From assembly GCA_029226205.1 (NCBI GenBank), contig JAQXXT010000104.1, positions 1 to 45,438 of the forward strand: DNA of 45,438 nucleotides. Reading direction: 5' to 3'. The DNA is from Prevotellaceae bacterium (lineage in GTDB: Bacteria; Bacteroidota; Bacteroidia; Bacteroidales; Bacteroidaceae). This document shows positions 1-7,136 of the stretch, in pieces; the stretch's first letter is position 1; each line of letters starts with the position of its first letter. The notes under the pieces were generated by a model. That model worked only from the letters and a program-made list of their open reading frames with translations, was not told where the DNA came from and did no database searches. Made by a program: the position numbers and the translations under genes.

Positions 1-240
1 GCCGTTACGGCATTTACATTCATAGAAAAATGAATAATTCGGCGTTACCGCCGACGGGCCGCCACAAGGGCCGGCCCCTGCAGAGAATTGGTGTAGGTTA
101 GGGGCGGCCTTGTGGCCGTCCAAACGATCCCGTTGTAGGGGATTTTTGTGGGGTTAGGACGGCCACAAGGGCCGCACCCTACGGAGGATCAATTGGCGGT
201 TAGGACGGCCCCTAACCCTACTTAGCCGCACCCTACGGTG
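1..240. repeat. Compound interspersed repeat at left edge
   Basis: The first ~107 nt are a copy of the 'type B' repeat seen again at 44885, 45088, 45232 and 45417. It has a small GCCGTTACGGC palindrome, then an AT-rich stretch with CATTTACATTCATAG, then CGGCG-TTAC-CGCCG and GGGCCGCCACAAGGGCCGG. Positions 154-240 carry two degenerate copies of the 'type A' repeat (core GGCCACAAGGGCC followed by GCACCCTACGG). No gene is credible here; open frames through it are repeat artefacts. The window begins inside the repeat. Confidence 0.85.
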
Positions 241-248
241 GGGAGAAC

Positions 249-281
249 AAAAAAGGTCCCGGGCGTCTAGCCCGGGACCTT
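249..281 (-). terminator. Intrinsic terminator for the minus-strand pair at 337-1175
   Basis: A perfect 12-bp stem (AAGGTCCCGGGC at 253-264 against GCCCGGGACCTT at 270-281, 5-nt loop) is followed on the minus strand by six T residues (249-254). It lies about 55 nt beyond the stop of the small gene at 337, as expected for the end of that transcript. Confidence 0.85.
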
Positions 282-336
282 CATTGTCGTTGTCCTGAAT
301 CGGATGATTTAACTAACTGTATGTTTTTGTTGATGA

Positions 337-573
337 TTACCAGATACTATTACTGTCATCGGATGAATCATCCAAACTGTCATCCCAGCCATTGTTCTGC
401 TTGGACAATTGGGTATATGTAGAATATGGATCCGTGGGATCTGTAGTTTCTACACCTCCTGCAGCTGCTGCATTTCCTTCCTCTGCTGGTTTTGCTTGGT
501 TGGAAGTTGCCAAAGGCATCACAGTTTCTATAGCCTGCATCTTGATCTCAGGCCGTATGTATGTTGCTTTCAT
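337..573 (-). CDS. Small acidic hypothetical protein, MKxxYxRPE start
   Basis: This 78-residue protein has no recognised function. It begins MKATYIRPEIKMQAIE, continues through an Ala/Gly-rich middle, and ends in a Ser/Asp-rich tail (DDSLDDSSDDS) finishing in W. It has no membrane segment and only a weak hydrophobic stretch, so export is uncertain. Short proteins starting MK-x-Y-x-x-P are frequent beside secreted-protein genes in Bacteroidales, but their role is not established to my knowledge. The ATG lies 11 nt after the stop of the upstream gene (585-1175), so the two are probably cotranscribed from the promoter at 1348-1379 and end at the terminator at 249-281. That intact transcription unit is the main reason to treat it as real. 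Confidence 0.6.
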   Translation of the reverse strand: MKATYIRPEIKMQAIETVMPLATSNQAKPAEEGNAAAAGGVETTDPTDPYSTYTQLSKQNNGWDDSLDDSSDDSNSIW

Positions 574-584
574 TTTGTTCGCTG

Positions 585-1175
585 TTATCTGATTACAAAC
601 TTTTTACCGTTCTGGATGTAGATTCCTTTGGAAAGTTTACCAGAAGCAATGGTTCCCATCATTGTATAGATACGATTATCCTTATTTACAACAGGTTGTG
701 TTGGAAGTGAACTGATAGCGGTTGTTGGATCTTCATCATCAAAACTCAATTCAATATTGAAGAAGCGTGCATTGGTGTTATCATCCCATTTCTCAGCATA
801 ACTGTCGTGAGATACTTTACCATAGGTTGTACCGCCATACGTGTTCGCAGGTAACTGAAGATAAGCACGCTCAGCAGTCGGCGTATTGCGCTTTGTCGCC
901 TCGGCCTCAGTGATATTATCAGCTGTAGACCAGTTGCGTACACGCATGAAGTAAAGACCATCACTCTTGATAGTTTTATGGTCTGTGTCCTCATAGGTCT
1001 TCTTTAAATAGAAACCATAGTTACGTGCTTTTACTGTTGTGCCGTCATCTTCGAATACCGTTGTTGGGATGCTGCTGATCGTTGTACCATCGCTCTGGGT
1101 TGTCGGCATAAGGAGGTTCCCCTTTGTATAGTTTGCCTCATTTTCTGTGCTACCCTTATATTCGGTGAGGTTCAA
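585..1175 (-). CDS. Secreted-protein C-terminal module, probably 5'-truncated
   Basis: The 196-residue frame looks like the last part of a larger exported protein. It is rich in Thr, Asn, Asp and Tyr with alternating beta-strand character, and ends KLSKGIYIQNGKKFVIR, the short C-terminal tail seen on Prevotella surface or type IX-secreted proteins. The only start is TTG at 1175. The frame stays open upstream to a TAA at 1224-1226 without any ATG, and the residues encoded there (ISKNYPR before the TTG) look like ordinary protein, so the natural N-terminus and any signal peptide are missing. A good promoter (1348-1379) sits upstream, so the unit may still be transcribed. Either a decayed gene with a large 5' deletion or a gene using a non-ATG start fits; I favour truncation. 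Confidence 0.55.
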   Translation of the reverse strand: MNLTEYKGSTENEANYTKGNLLMPTTQSDGTTISSIPTTVFEDDGTTVKARNYGFYLKKTYEDTDHKTIKSDGLYFMRVRNWSTADNITEAEATKRNTPTAERAYLQLPANTYGGTTYGKVSHDSYAEKWDDNTNARFFNIELSFDDEDPTTAISSLPTQPVVNKDNRIYTMMGTIASGKLSKGIYIQNGKKFVIR

Positions 1176-1244
1176 ACGCGGATAGTTCTTAGAAATATCT
1201 TTGTATTGTTGTTTTAATAGGATTTAGTCCACTGTTTTCTCACA

Positions 1245-1322
1245 AAGAAGTTAGTCTTTAAGTTTCTCCTAAGAAGTAGTTCTCTAGTATTCTCTCAAGA
1301 CGTTAGTTTCTAAGTTCAAAAA
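1245..1322. repeat. Three imperfect 26-nt tandem repeats in a leader
   Basis: Three consecutive 26-nt units start at 1245, 1271 and 1297, each beginning AAGA(A/C)GT(T)AG and containing a TTCTCTAG or TTTCTAAG-like second half. They lie between the minus-strand promoter at 1348-1379 and the TTG-start frame at 1175, within a transcribed leader of about 165 nt. Confidence 0.5.
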
Positions 1323-1347
1323 GAGGTTATCGAATTTTAATTTGGCG

Positions 1348-1379
1348 CAAAGATATAAAACATATCTTACAGATGCCAA
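1348..1379 (-). promoter_or_regulatory. Bacteroidota promoter reading toward 585-1175
   Basis: On the minus strand a TATCTTTG -7 element (1348-1355) is preceded by TTG (1377-1379) at 21 nt, matching the Bacteroidota TTTG/TAnnTTTG consensus. Transcription should start near 1341 and run through the 26-nt repeats into the truncated frame and the small gene. Confidence 0.6.
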
Positions 1380-1460
1380 GAAAAATTATCAAACGAAAGC
1401 AAAAAAAACATGCAATCGATTGCAAGAATGTACAATCGGTTGCATTTCGAAACATTTCAG

Positions 1461-1640
1461 CCACCGTAGGGTGCGGCCCTTGTGGCCGTCCTAATGGCGG
1501 AAACGATCCTTTTGCAGGGTGCGGCCCTTGTGGCCGTCCGCCGTCGGTACGACGGATGTATGCGCCAATGAAACAAATTTCCTCACATCCGACCTAACGG
1601 TCGGCGGACGGCCACAAGGGCCGCACCCTACGGTGGGATT
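1461..1640. repeat. REPIN-like inverted pair of type A repeats
   Basis: Two plus-oriented units (1463-1496 and 1515-1547) face an inverted unit (1606-1641). The outer arms carry the core GGCCCTTGTGGCC or its complement. The pairing extends inward through CGCCG...CGGCG and GGATGT...ACATCC segments around a loop with CAATGAAACAAATTTCC, so the whole could fold as a long imperfect hairpin. Positions 1581-1627 recur exactly at 3642-3688. Confidence 0.8.
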
Positions 1641-1900
1641 AGGACGGCCACAAGGGCCGCACCCTACGGTGGGATTAGGACGGCCACAAGGGACGCACCC
1701 TACGGTGGGATTAGGACGGCCACAAGGGCCGCACCCTACGGTGGGGATTAGGACGGCCACAAGGGCCGCACCCTACGGTGGGATTAGGACGGCCACAAGG
1801 GCCGCACCCTACGGTGGGGGTTAGGACGGCCACAAGGGCCGCACCCTACGGTGGGGATTAGGGCCGCCACAAGGGACGGCCCCTGCAAGGGAATTGGTGG
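1606..1900. repeat. Head-to-tail array of seven type A repeats
   Basis: Seven contiguous units of 36-37 bp start at 1606, 1642, 1678, 1714, 1751, 1787 and 1824; a diverged eighth occupies 1861-1894. Each unit has the self-complementary core CGGCC-ACAAG-GGCCG followed by CACCCTACGGTGGG and ATTA. Unit 3 has one substitution in the core (GGGACGCACC) and units 4, 6 and 7 have an extra G in the G-run. There are no unique spacers, so this is not a CRISPR array. It ends about 10 bp before the ccsA stop codon. Confidence 0.9.
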
Positions 1901-1903
1901 ATC

Positions 1904-2698
1904 TCAGTTCATGTAGTAGGTGTGCACGCTTGTTCCTTGTGCCGATGGCAGGTAGTTGATGCCCCACCAGCACATCTGCAGGAGAGCGAAGTTGACGATA
2001 AGGATCCAGAGCGCAAGACGGTGATGATCAGCAGGATGGATACGCAGATGGATGTAGACGAGATAGGCGAGCCAAGTAGCGGCAGCCCATGTCTCTTTCG
2101 GATCCCACGCCCAGTAAGTCCCCCACGCCACTTTCGCCCACAGCGCTCCCGAGAGCATGCCGAGTGTCAGCAGAGCCCAACCGACATCGACGAGGTTGTC
2201 CGTGATGGCCCATTCGTCGGTCGACGGTTCCTTGTGATGGTGGAAGAACAACAGATAGACAGCCATGACGAAGGCGGCGCCGAGGAGGGCATAGGCCATC
2301 ATATAGATGATGACATGTGGCGCGAACCACGGACTCTGCAGTGCCGGCATCATCGTCTTCGAATGGATATCCGGCTTGAAGAGGTTGATACAGATGAACA
2401 CCATCGCCAGTAGGGTGGAGAAGGACAACAGCCATTTGTAGTTCCACCGGCTGTAGACGATGAGGCCCATGAGGGGCAGGAAGAGCGAATACCACAGTCG
2501 TGTCTCACCCATCGTGCGCATCGGCGGCCGGTCGAGGGCTGTCCATAAGAGGATGATATAAGAAAGGAAGATGGCGAGACCGGCGATCGTCGATCCCATG
2601 GCCCAGCCCCTCCGTTCTTTCCACGAGAACCAAGCGCCGAGACCCCAGCAGAGGATGGTGGCGATGGCGAAAAAGATGAATAGATTCCAGATTTGCAT
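1904..2698 (-). CDS. ccsA: Cytochrome c biogenesis protein CcsA (ResC-type)
   Basis: System II cytochrome c maturation: CcsA works with Ccs1/ResB to carry haem across the inner membrane and attach it to CxxCH apocytochromes. The 264-residue protein is almost entirely hydrophobic, with about eight predicted membrane helices. It contains the signature tryptophan-rich WWD motif WGTYWAWDPKETWA at residues 192-205, with periplasmic His candidates before (H128 in SPWFAPHV) and after it (near residues 217-224). I chose ATG at 2698 because MQIWNLFIFF starts the first helix; the longer frame to 2818 only extends into the end of resB. It lies 11 nt after the resB stop and is surely cotranscribed. In many Bacteroidota this pair follows nrfHA (nitrite reductase); here no nrf genes are seen. 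Confidence 0.92.
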   Translation of the reverse strand: MQIWNLFIFFAIATILCWGLGAWFSWKERRGWAMGSTIAGLAIFLSYIILLWTALDRPPMRTMGETRLWYSLFLPLMGLIVYSRWNYKWLLSFSTLLAMVFICINLFKPDIHSKTMMPALQSPWFAPHVIIYMMAYALLGAAFVMAVYLLFFHHHKEPSTDEWAITDNLVDVGWALLTLGMLSGALWAKVAWGTYWAWDPKETWAAATWLAYLVYIHLRIHPADHHRLALWILIVNFALLQMCWWGINYLPSAQGTSVHTYYMN

Positions 2699-2709
2699 GG
2701 TGATAATGA

Positions 2710-3603
2710 TTAATGCGTCTTTTCGGTTGCGCTGCCCTTGATATGGCGGCTCTGTATGAACATCAGGATCGCGCCGATGATGAGCAGAAACAGACCTACA
2801 TAGGTGGCCGGCAGCCACGGATCGGAGACGAGTTCAAAAATACTCATTGTCTTTCCTCCGGTTTTGTCATAGTCGAATGAGTAGATCGTCCACGCTCCTG
2901 TCTGCAATGGCTTGTTGACGGCTATCATGGCATGTGCGGGCTTGGCGTCATGAGTTGAATAGATGTCAACATCAGAGGTGAACTGTGAGCCGGAGTCGAT
3001 GAACTCGTTGAGCCTGAGGGAGAAGGGGAGAGATATCACTCTGTTGCTTGCGTCAAGAGCTTGCCAGACCATGGCCCCTTTAGGACAGAACATCTTGAGC
3101 TTCTGCATGTCGGCACTGCCGAGGGTGCCGCAGACGATGAAGATGAAGAGTCCCGTATGGGAGACGAGGGAAGGGATGAACTTCCGCTGGAAATGACAAG
3201 CCTGGAAGATCGCCACCTCTGCGACGATGATGGCGTTCCATAGATAGATGAGTACGAAAGGCCAGAAACTCAGCATCTTCGTCAGTCCGATAGGATCGGC
3301 GGGATCTTTGCCTTCGGGCACCTGGCGCGTCAGTCCCATGATGACCGTGAGGATGGCGGCTGTTGCCAGTGCGGGAACGGCAGCCTGTACGGTGGTGATG
3401 AAACGGAAAAAGTAGGCTTTCCGCCGCAGAAGATAGAAGGCGGCGAGGGTAACGAACAAAAAGGCCAGGGCAATGATGTTGCCCGGCCATTTAAAGATGA
3501 TCCATTCCAAAGGACCGACGGTCATCTGCAACAGACCGCCCGTGATGAGCAGTCCGATGCAGATGGCTGTTCCTTCGGCATAGTGATAGGGTTTATTCCA
3601 CAT
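2710..3603 (-). CDS. resB: Cytochrome c biogenesis protein Ccs1/ResB-like
   Basis: This 297-residue membrane protein is the partner of CcsA in System II haem delivery. It shows four hydrophobic helices in the N-terminal ~170 residues. A periplasmic soluble segment follows, with the ResB-like features KPAHAMIAVNKPLQ and TGAWTIYSFDYD that normally contact apocytochrome. A last helix (YVGLFLLIIGAILMFI) and a short basic tail close the protein. Length is on the short side compared with many ResB proteins but usual for the Bacteroidota form. The ATG at 3603 follows a GAAAGACA run; immediately upstream lies a type A repeat (3642-3688), which separates it from mscL. Its own promoter is not obvious. 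Confidence 0.85.
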   Translation of the reverse strand: MWNKPYHYAEGTAICIGLLITGGLLQMTVGPLEWIIFKWPGNIIALAFLFVTLAAFYLLRRKAYFFRFITTVQAAVPALATAAILTVIMGLTRQVPEGKDPADPIGLTKMLSFWPFVLIYLWNAIIVAEVAIFQACHFQRKFIPSLVSHTGLFIFIVCGTLGSADMQKLKMFCPKGAMVWQALDASNRVISLPFSLRLNEFIDSGSQFTSDVDIYSTHDAKPAHAMIAVNKPLQTGAWTIYSFDYDKTGGKTMSIFELVSDPWLPATYVGLFLLIIGAILMFIQSRHIKGSATEKTH

Positions 3604-3641
3604 TGTCTTTCTTCTGTTTGCAGAAGGTCGTCATGTCGAGA

Positions 3642-3688
3642 CCTCACATCCGACCTAACGGTCGGCGGACGGCCACAAGGGCCGCACC
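3642..3688. repeat. Single type A repeat, exact 47-bp copy of 1581-1627
   Basis: The segment starting CCTCACATCCGACC and ending in GGCCGCACC is identical over 47 bp to 1581-1627, including the non-core flank. It lies in the 111-nt gap between mscL and resB. Confidence 0.85.
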
Positions 3689-3714
3689 ATGCAAATGGAT
3701 AAGGGGTGAGGCTT

Positions 3715-4134
3715 CTATTTCTTCTCTTTCAGCAGATCGCGGATCTCGGTGAGCAGCTCTTCCTCTTTAGAGGGAGCGGGAGGCGCTGCGGGCTCCTCTT
3801 CTTTCTTGCGCGTCAGCGTGTTGATACCTTTGACGAGAAGGAAGACGCAGAAGGCGATGATGAGGAAGTCGAGGAGCGTCTGGAGGAAGTTACCGTAGTT
3901 GATCGTTGCTGCCGGCATCTTCTCCACGCCGGGAAGGACGACGGAGGGGAGCGTCACTTTCAGGTCGGTGAAGTTGACGCCACCGATGAGCCAGCCGATA
4001 GGCGGCATGATGATGTCATCCACGAGGGAGGAGACAATCTTTCCGAAGGCACCGCCGATGATCACACCGACAGCCATGTCAACGGCATTGCCCTTGACGG
4101 CAAAGTCTTTGAATTCTTGGATAAATTTACTCAT
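3715..4134 (-). CDS. mscL: Large-conductance mechanosensitive channel MscL
   Basis: MscL forms a homopentameric inner-membrane channel that opens under membrane tension to release solutes during osmotic downshock. The 139-residue protein has the family layout: amphipathic N-terminal helix ([16 protein letters not shown]), first helix with the signature [18 protein letters not shown], a periplasmic loop (residues ~50-75), a second helix ([18 protein letters not shown]) and a charged C-terminal helix ending [16 protein letters not shown]. The length matches the family. The ATG at 4134 begins the conserved N-terminus. It is followed on the same strand by resB-ccsA but is probably a separate unit because a repeat occupies the gap. 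Confidence 0.96.
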   Translation of the reverse strand: MSKFIQEFKDFAVKGNAVDMAVGVIIGGAFGKIVSSLVDDIIMPPIGWLIGGVNFTDLKVTLPSVVLPGVEKMPAATINYGNFLQTLLDFLIIAFCVFLLVKGINTLTRKKEEEPAAPPAPSKEEELLTEIRDLLKEKK

Positions 4135-4277
4135 AGTTGTGTCTGTTATATATTATATAATGTGTATGATTTCTAATCATTGTCATATCGAGTTTGCAAT
4201 CGCCGAAGTTCTGTCCTCCGGGAGACGGAAAGAACGGTTGTCGGGGTTATTTTTTAATTTATTTAATACTCATTTCG

Positions 4278-4309
4278 GTTGCAAAATTAGAAAATAATTT
4301 GTATCTTTG
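4278..4309 (+). promoter_or_regulatory. Promoter of gap
   Basis: TTG (4279-4281), 20 nt, then TATCTTTG (4302-4309) fits the Bacteroidota consensus well. Transcription should start near 4316, giving a leader of about 58 nt before the gap ATG. Confidence 0.75.
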
Positions 4310-4373
4310 CAACGCAAAACGAAAAAAAAGATAGAATTCACTTTTATAAACCGTTATAAAAAAGTTAAGTAAA

Positions 4374-5438
4374 ATGGTAAAAGTAGCTATTAATGGTTTC
4401 GGCCGCATCGGTCGTCTCGCATTCCGCCAGATGTTCGCAGCTCCTGGCTATGACGTTGTTGCTATCAACGACCTCACCTCTCCGAAGATGCTCGCTCAGC
4501 TTCTGAAGTATGATACCACTCACGGTGGCTATCAGGGCATTATCGGTGAGAAGCCGGTTCATACAGTTTCTTACGATGACACTCCGTTCACGGAGAATGG
4601 TAAGGAAGCTGCTGGTTACATCGAGGTAGACGGTAAGAAGATCACTATCTACAAGGAGAAGGATGCAGCTAACCTGCCTTGGGGCGCTCTCAATATCGAC
4701 GTCGTCCTCGAGTGCACTGGTTTCTATACCTCTAAGGATAAGAGCATGGCTCACATCAAGGCTGGTGCTAAGAAGGTCGTTATCTCTGCTCCTGCAGGCA
4801 ACGATCTGAAGACCATCGTCTTCAACGTTAACAACCAGACTCTGACCAAGGACGATCAGATCATTAGTGCTGCTTCTTGCACCACTAACTGCCTCGCTCC
4901 TATGGCAAAGGCTCTGAACGACAAGTATCCTATCCAGGCTGGTATCATGCAGACCATCCACGCTTACACGGGTGATCAGATGATCCTCGACGGTCCTCAG
5001 CGTAAGGGTAACCTCCGTCGTAGCCGTGCAGGTGCTTGCAACATCACTCCGGCTTCCTCTGGCGCTGCCAAGGCTATCGGTCTCGTTCTTCCTGAACTGA
5101 ACGGTAAGCTGATCGGTGCTGCTCAGCGTGTTCCTGTACCCGATGGTTCTACAACTCTGCTCTATGCTGTTGTTAAGGGTAAGGACGTTACTGTTGAGAG
5201 CGTCAACGCTGCTATGAAGGCTGAGTCTAACGAGAGCTTCGGTTACAACGAGGAGGAGATCGTTTCTTCTGATATTCTCGGCATGCGTTACGGTTCTCTC
5301 TTCGACGCTACGCAGACGATGGTTGTCAAGCTCGACGACGATACCTATGAGGTACAGGTTGTTTCTTGGTATGATAACGAGAACTCCTACACTTCTCAGA
5401 TGGTTCGTACCATCAAGTACTTCGCAGAGCTGAAGTAA
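4374..5438 (+). CDS. gap: Glyceraldehyde-3-phosphate dehydrogenase, type I
   Basis: This glycolytic enzyme oxidises glyceraldehyde-3-phosphate to 1,3-bisphosphoglycerate with NAD+. The N-terminal Rossmann motif [13 protein letters not shown] is at residues 8-20. The catalytic Cys is in ASCTTNC (around residue 167) and the catalytic His in the HAYTGDQ segment that follows. Family signatures [12 protein letters not shown] and VPVPDGS are present, and the end is [18 protein letters not shown]. At 354 residues it is about 15-20 longer than many bacterial forms; the extra residues are around [18 protein letters not shown]. Codon choice is strikingly uniform (T-ending GCT, GGT, GTT), unlike the C-rich use of neighbours, as expected for a very highly expressed gene. 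It is a single-gene unit with its own promoter (4278-4309) and terminator (5477-5507). Confidence 0.98.
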   Translation: MVKVAINGFGRIGRLAFRQMFAAPGYDVVAINDLTSPKMLAQLLKYDTTHGGYQGIIGEKPVHTVSYDDTPFTENGKEAAGYIEVDGKKITIYKEKDAANLPWGALNIDVVLECTGFYTSKDKSMAHIKAGAKKVVISAPAGNDLKTIVFNVNNQTLTKDDQIISAASCTTNCLAPMAKALNDKYPIQAGIMQTIHAYTGDQMILDGPQRKGNLRRSRAGACNITPASSGAAKAIGLVLPELNGKLIGAAQRVPVPDGSTTLLYAVVKGKDVTVESVNAAMKAESNESFGYNEEEIVSSDILGMRYGSLFDATQTMVVKLDDDTYEVQVVSWYDNENSYTSQMVRTIKYFAELK

Positions 5439-5476
5439 TACTCTCTAGACACATTATTCATCAAGATATATGTGGG

Positions 5477-5507
5477 GCCGTCCGGATGCGTTCTGGACGG
5501 CTTTTTT
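5477..5507 (+). terminator. Intrinsic terminator after gap
   Basis: GCCGTCC (5477-5483) and GGACGGC (5495-5501) form a stem around an 11-nt loop, followed by six T residues. It lies 39 nt after the gap stop. Confidence 0.85.
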
Positions 5508-5537
5508 AGTTAACACGCTATTATTACTTACTTGCCT

Positions 5538-7136
5538 ATGTCACAGGAAATGAAGAAATACCCTTTGGGCATTCAGACCTTCTCAAGGATTATCCGTGAA
5601 GGCTATGTTTATGTGGATAAGACGGATATTATCTGGCAGTTGGTTCATTATGCCAGGTTCGTTTTCCTTAGTCGGCCACGCCGTTTCGGCAAATCCTTGC
5701 TTTCTTCCACTTTGGAGTCTTATTTTCTTGGTGACCGTCAGCTCTTCCAGGGATTGAAGATCATGACTCTGGAAAAGGAGTGGTTGTCTTTTCCTGTGAT
5801 TCATCTCGATCTTAGCATTGCCAAGGGACAAGATACCGTCCAGTCTTTGCGAGAAACCTTGATGTGGATGATGAAACCATTGCGTGAGATCTATGGCAGT
5901 GATGAAGATGAGACAAGTCCCGGCAAGATGCTCATGGGGATTATCCGCAGGGCTTCTCGTCAGACAGGAAAGCAAGTAGTTGTCATCATTGATGAATATG
6001 ATGCTCCATTGTTGGATGTCTTGCATGATAACGCGACGCTTGATGGGATGCGCATGGTCATGCAGGAGTTCTTTCAGCCCTTGAAGGTCTGTGAGCCGTT
6101 TATCCAGTTTTGTTTCATCACTGGTATTACGAAATTCTCCCAGTTGAGTATCTTCTCTACGATCAATAATATCAAGAATGTATCCCTCAATGATCCTTTC
6201 TCTTCTCTTTGTGGGTTTACGGAAGAGGAGGTGAAGCATTATTTTGCGGCGGAGATCGGTCTCATGGCGCATCATTATGGTATGGAGGCGCATAAGATGT
6301 ATGAACGTATCAAGGCCTACTATGATGGTTATCATTTCTCGGCTCATTCTCCTGCCGTATTCAATCCCTATAGCTTATTAAATGCTTTCCAGGACGGAGA
6401 ATTGAATAACTATTGGTTCACTTCAGGTACGCCGACTTTTCTGATCCGTCAGATGCAACGGTTCCATACGGATATTACCTCCTTGGATCATTTGGAAGTG
6501 CCCTCGTCTGCATTTGATCAACCAACAGAGAACATGCAGGATGCCTTGCCGCTTCTTTATCAAACTGGTTATCTTACGATCAAGGATTATGACCGTGAGG
6601 GGGAAGTCTATACCCTCTCTATCCCTAATCAGGAAGTAAGGATTGGATATACGGAAGGATTATTGCCGGCATATACGGGCTTGCGCAGTTCAGATGTGCA
6701 AGTTGGCTTTGCCTTGAAATTCTGGCGTGCTCTCAAGTCGGATAATATAGATCTCGCTATCCGTCATTTACAAGCCTATTTGGCTGGCATACCTTATGTG
6801 GAGGGGTTCAAGCAGAAATTGGCTGATGCTGCAGCCTCTGAAGGTTTCTACGAGTATACCTTATATTTGATATTCTCTATGTTGAACGTTTATGTCCGTA
6901 CACAGGTAAAGGTTGCAGGTGGAAGGATTGATGTGATTGTCTTCTCAACAGATATGATTTATGTCATGGAGTTGAAGGCTGGAGGGAGTGCAGAGGAAGC
7001 GCTTCAGCAGATAGAGAAAAAAGGATATGCGAAACCCTATTTGACAGATGGTCGTCCTGTTGTGCTCGTTGGAATAAATATGGATAAAGACAGGCGGACT
7101 GTAGAAAGTTGGAAGATAAAAGAAATCAAATCATGA
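5538..7136 (+). CDS. AAA-ATPase-like protein with C-terminal PD-(D/E)XK nuclease-like domain
   Basis: A 532-residue member of the very widespread Bacteroidota family with an N-terminal AAA-ATPase_like domain and a C-terminal PDDEXK_9 domain. The phosphate-binding loop is RPRRFGKSLLSSTL (around residue 47). The Walker B strand is VVVIIDEYDAPL (around residue 150), and a sensor-like FCFITGITKFSQLSIFS follows. The end carries a nuclease-like core, GGRIDVIVFSTDMIYVMELKAGGS, with D and E-x-K in the right order. The family's biological role is unknown; roles in nucleic-acid transactions, defence or mobile elements are guesses. I chose ATG at 5538 over TTG at 5532. Its TGA overlaps the miaA ATG (ATGA), which suggests translational coupling, and no clear promoter separates it from the gap terminator. 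Confidence 0.85.
   Translation: MSQEMKKYPLGIQTFSRIIREGYVYVDKTDIIWQLVHYARFVFLSRPRRFGKSLLSSTLESYFLGDRQLFQGLKIMTLEKEWLSFPVIHLDLSIAKGQDTVQSLRETLMWMMKPLREIYGSDEDETSPGKMLMGIIRRASRQTGKQVVVIIDEYDAPLLDVLHDNATLDGMRMVMQEFFQPLKVCEPFIQFCFITGITKFSQLSIFSTINNIKNVSLNDPFSSLCGFTEEEVKHYFAAEIGLMAHHYGMEAHKMYERIKAYYDGYHFSAHSPAVFNPYSLLNAFQDGELNNYWFTSGTPTFLIRQMQRFHTDITSLDHLEVPSSAFDQPTENMQDALPLLYQTGYLTIKDYDREGEVYTLSIPNQEVRIGYTEGLLPAYTGLRSSDVQVGFALKFWRALKSDNIDLAIRHLQAYLAGIPYVEGFKQKLADAAASEGFYEYTLYLIFSMLNVYVRTQVKVAGGRIDVIVFSTDMIYVMELKAGGSAEEALQQIEKKGYAKPYLTDGRPVVLVGINMDKDRRTVESWKIKEIKS

Noticed and set aside
1568..1581. ATGAAACAAATTTC shared between the repeat loop at 1568 and the fructan operator region at 17346
   Set aside because: The match is short and AT-rich, lacks the preceding GTTAC, and is not followed by a TAnnTTTG element at 64 bp; probably chance.
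1373..1824. Open frames on both strands through the repeat array (e.g. 1491-1760 minus, 1519-1824 plus)
   Set aside because: They translate the repeat unit into Gly/Pro/Arg/Cys-rich periodic peptides and exist only because unit lengths of 36 bp keep a frame open.
1606..1860. Possible CRISPR array
   Set aside because: Units are directly contiguous with no unique spacers, each is itself a hairpin, and no cas genes are nearby.
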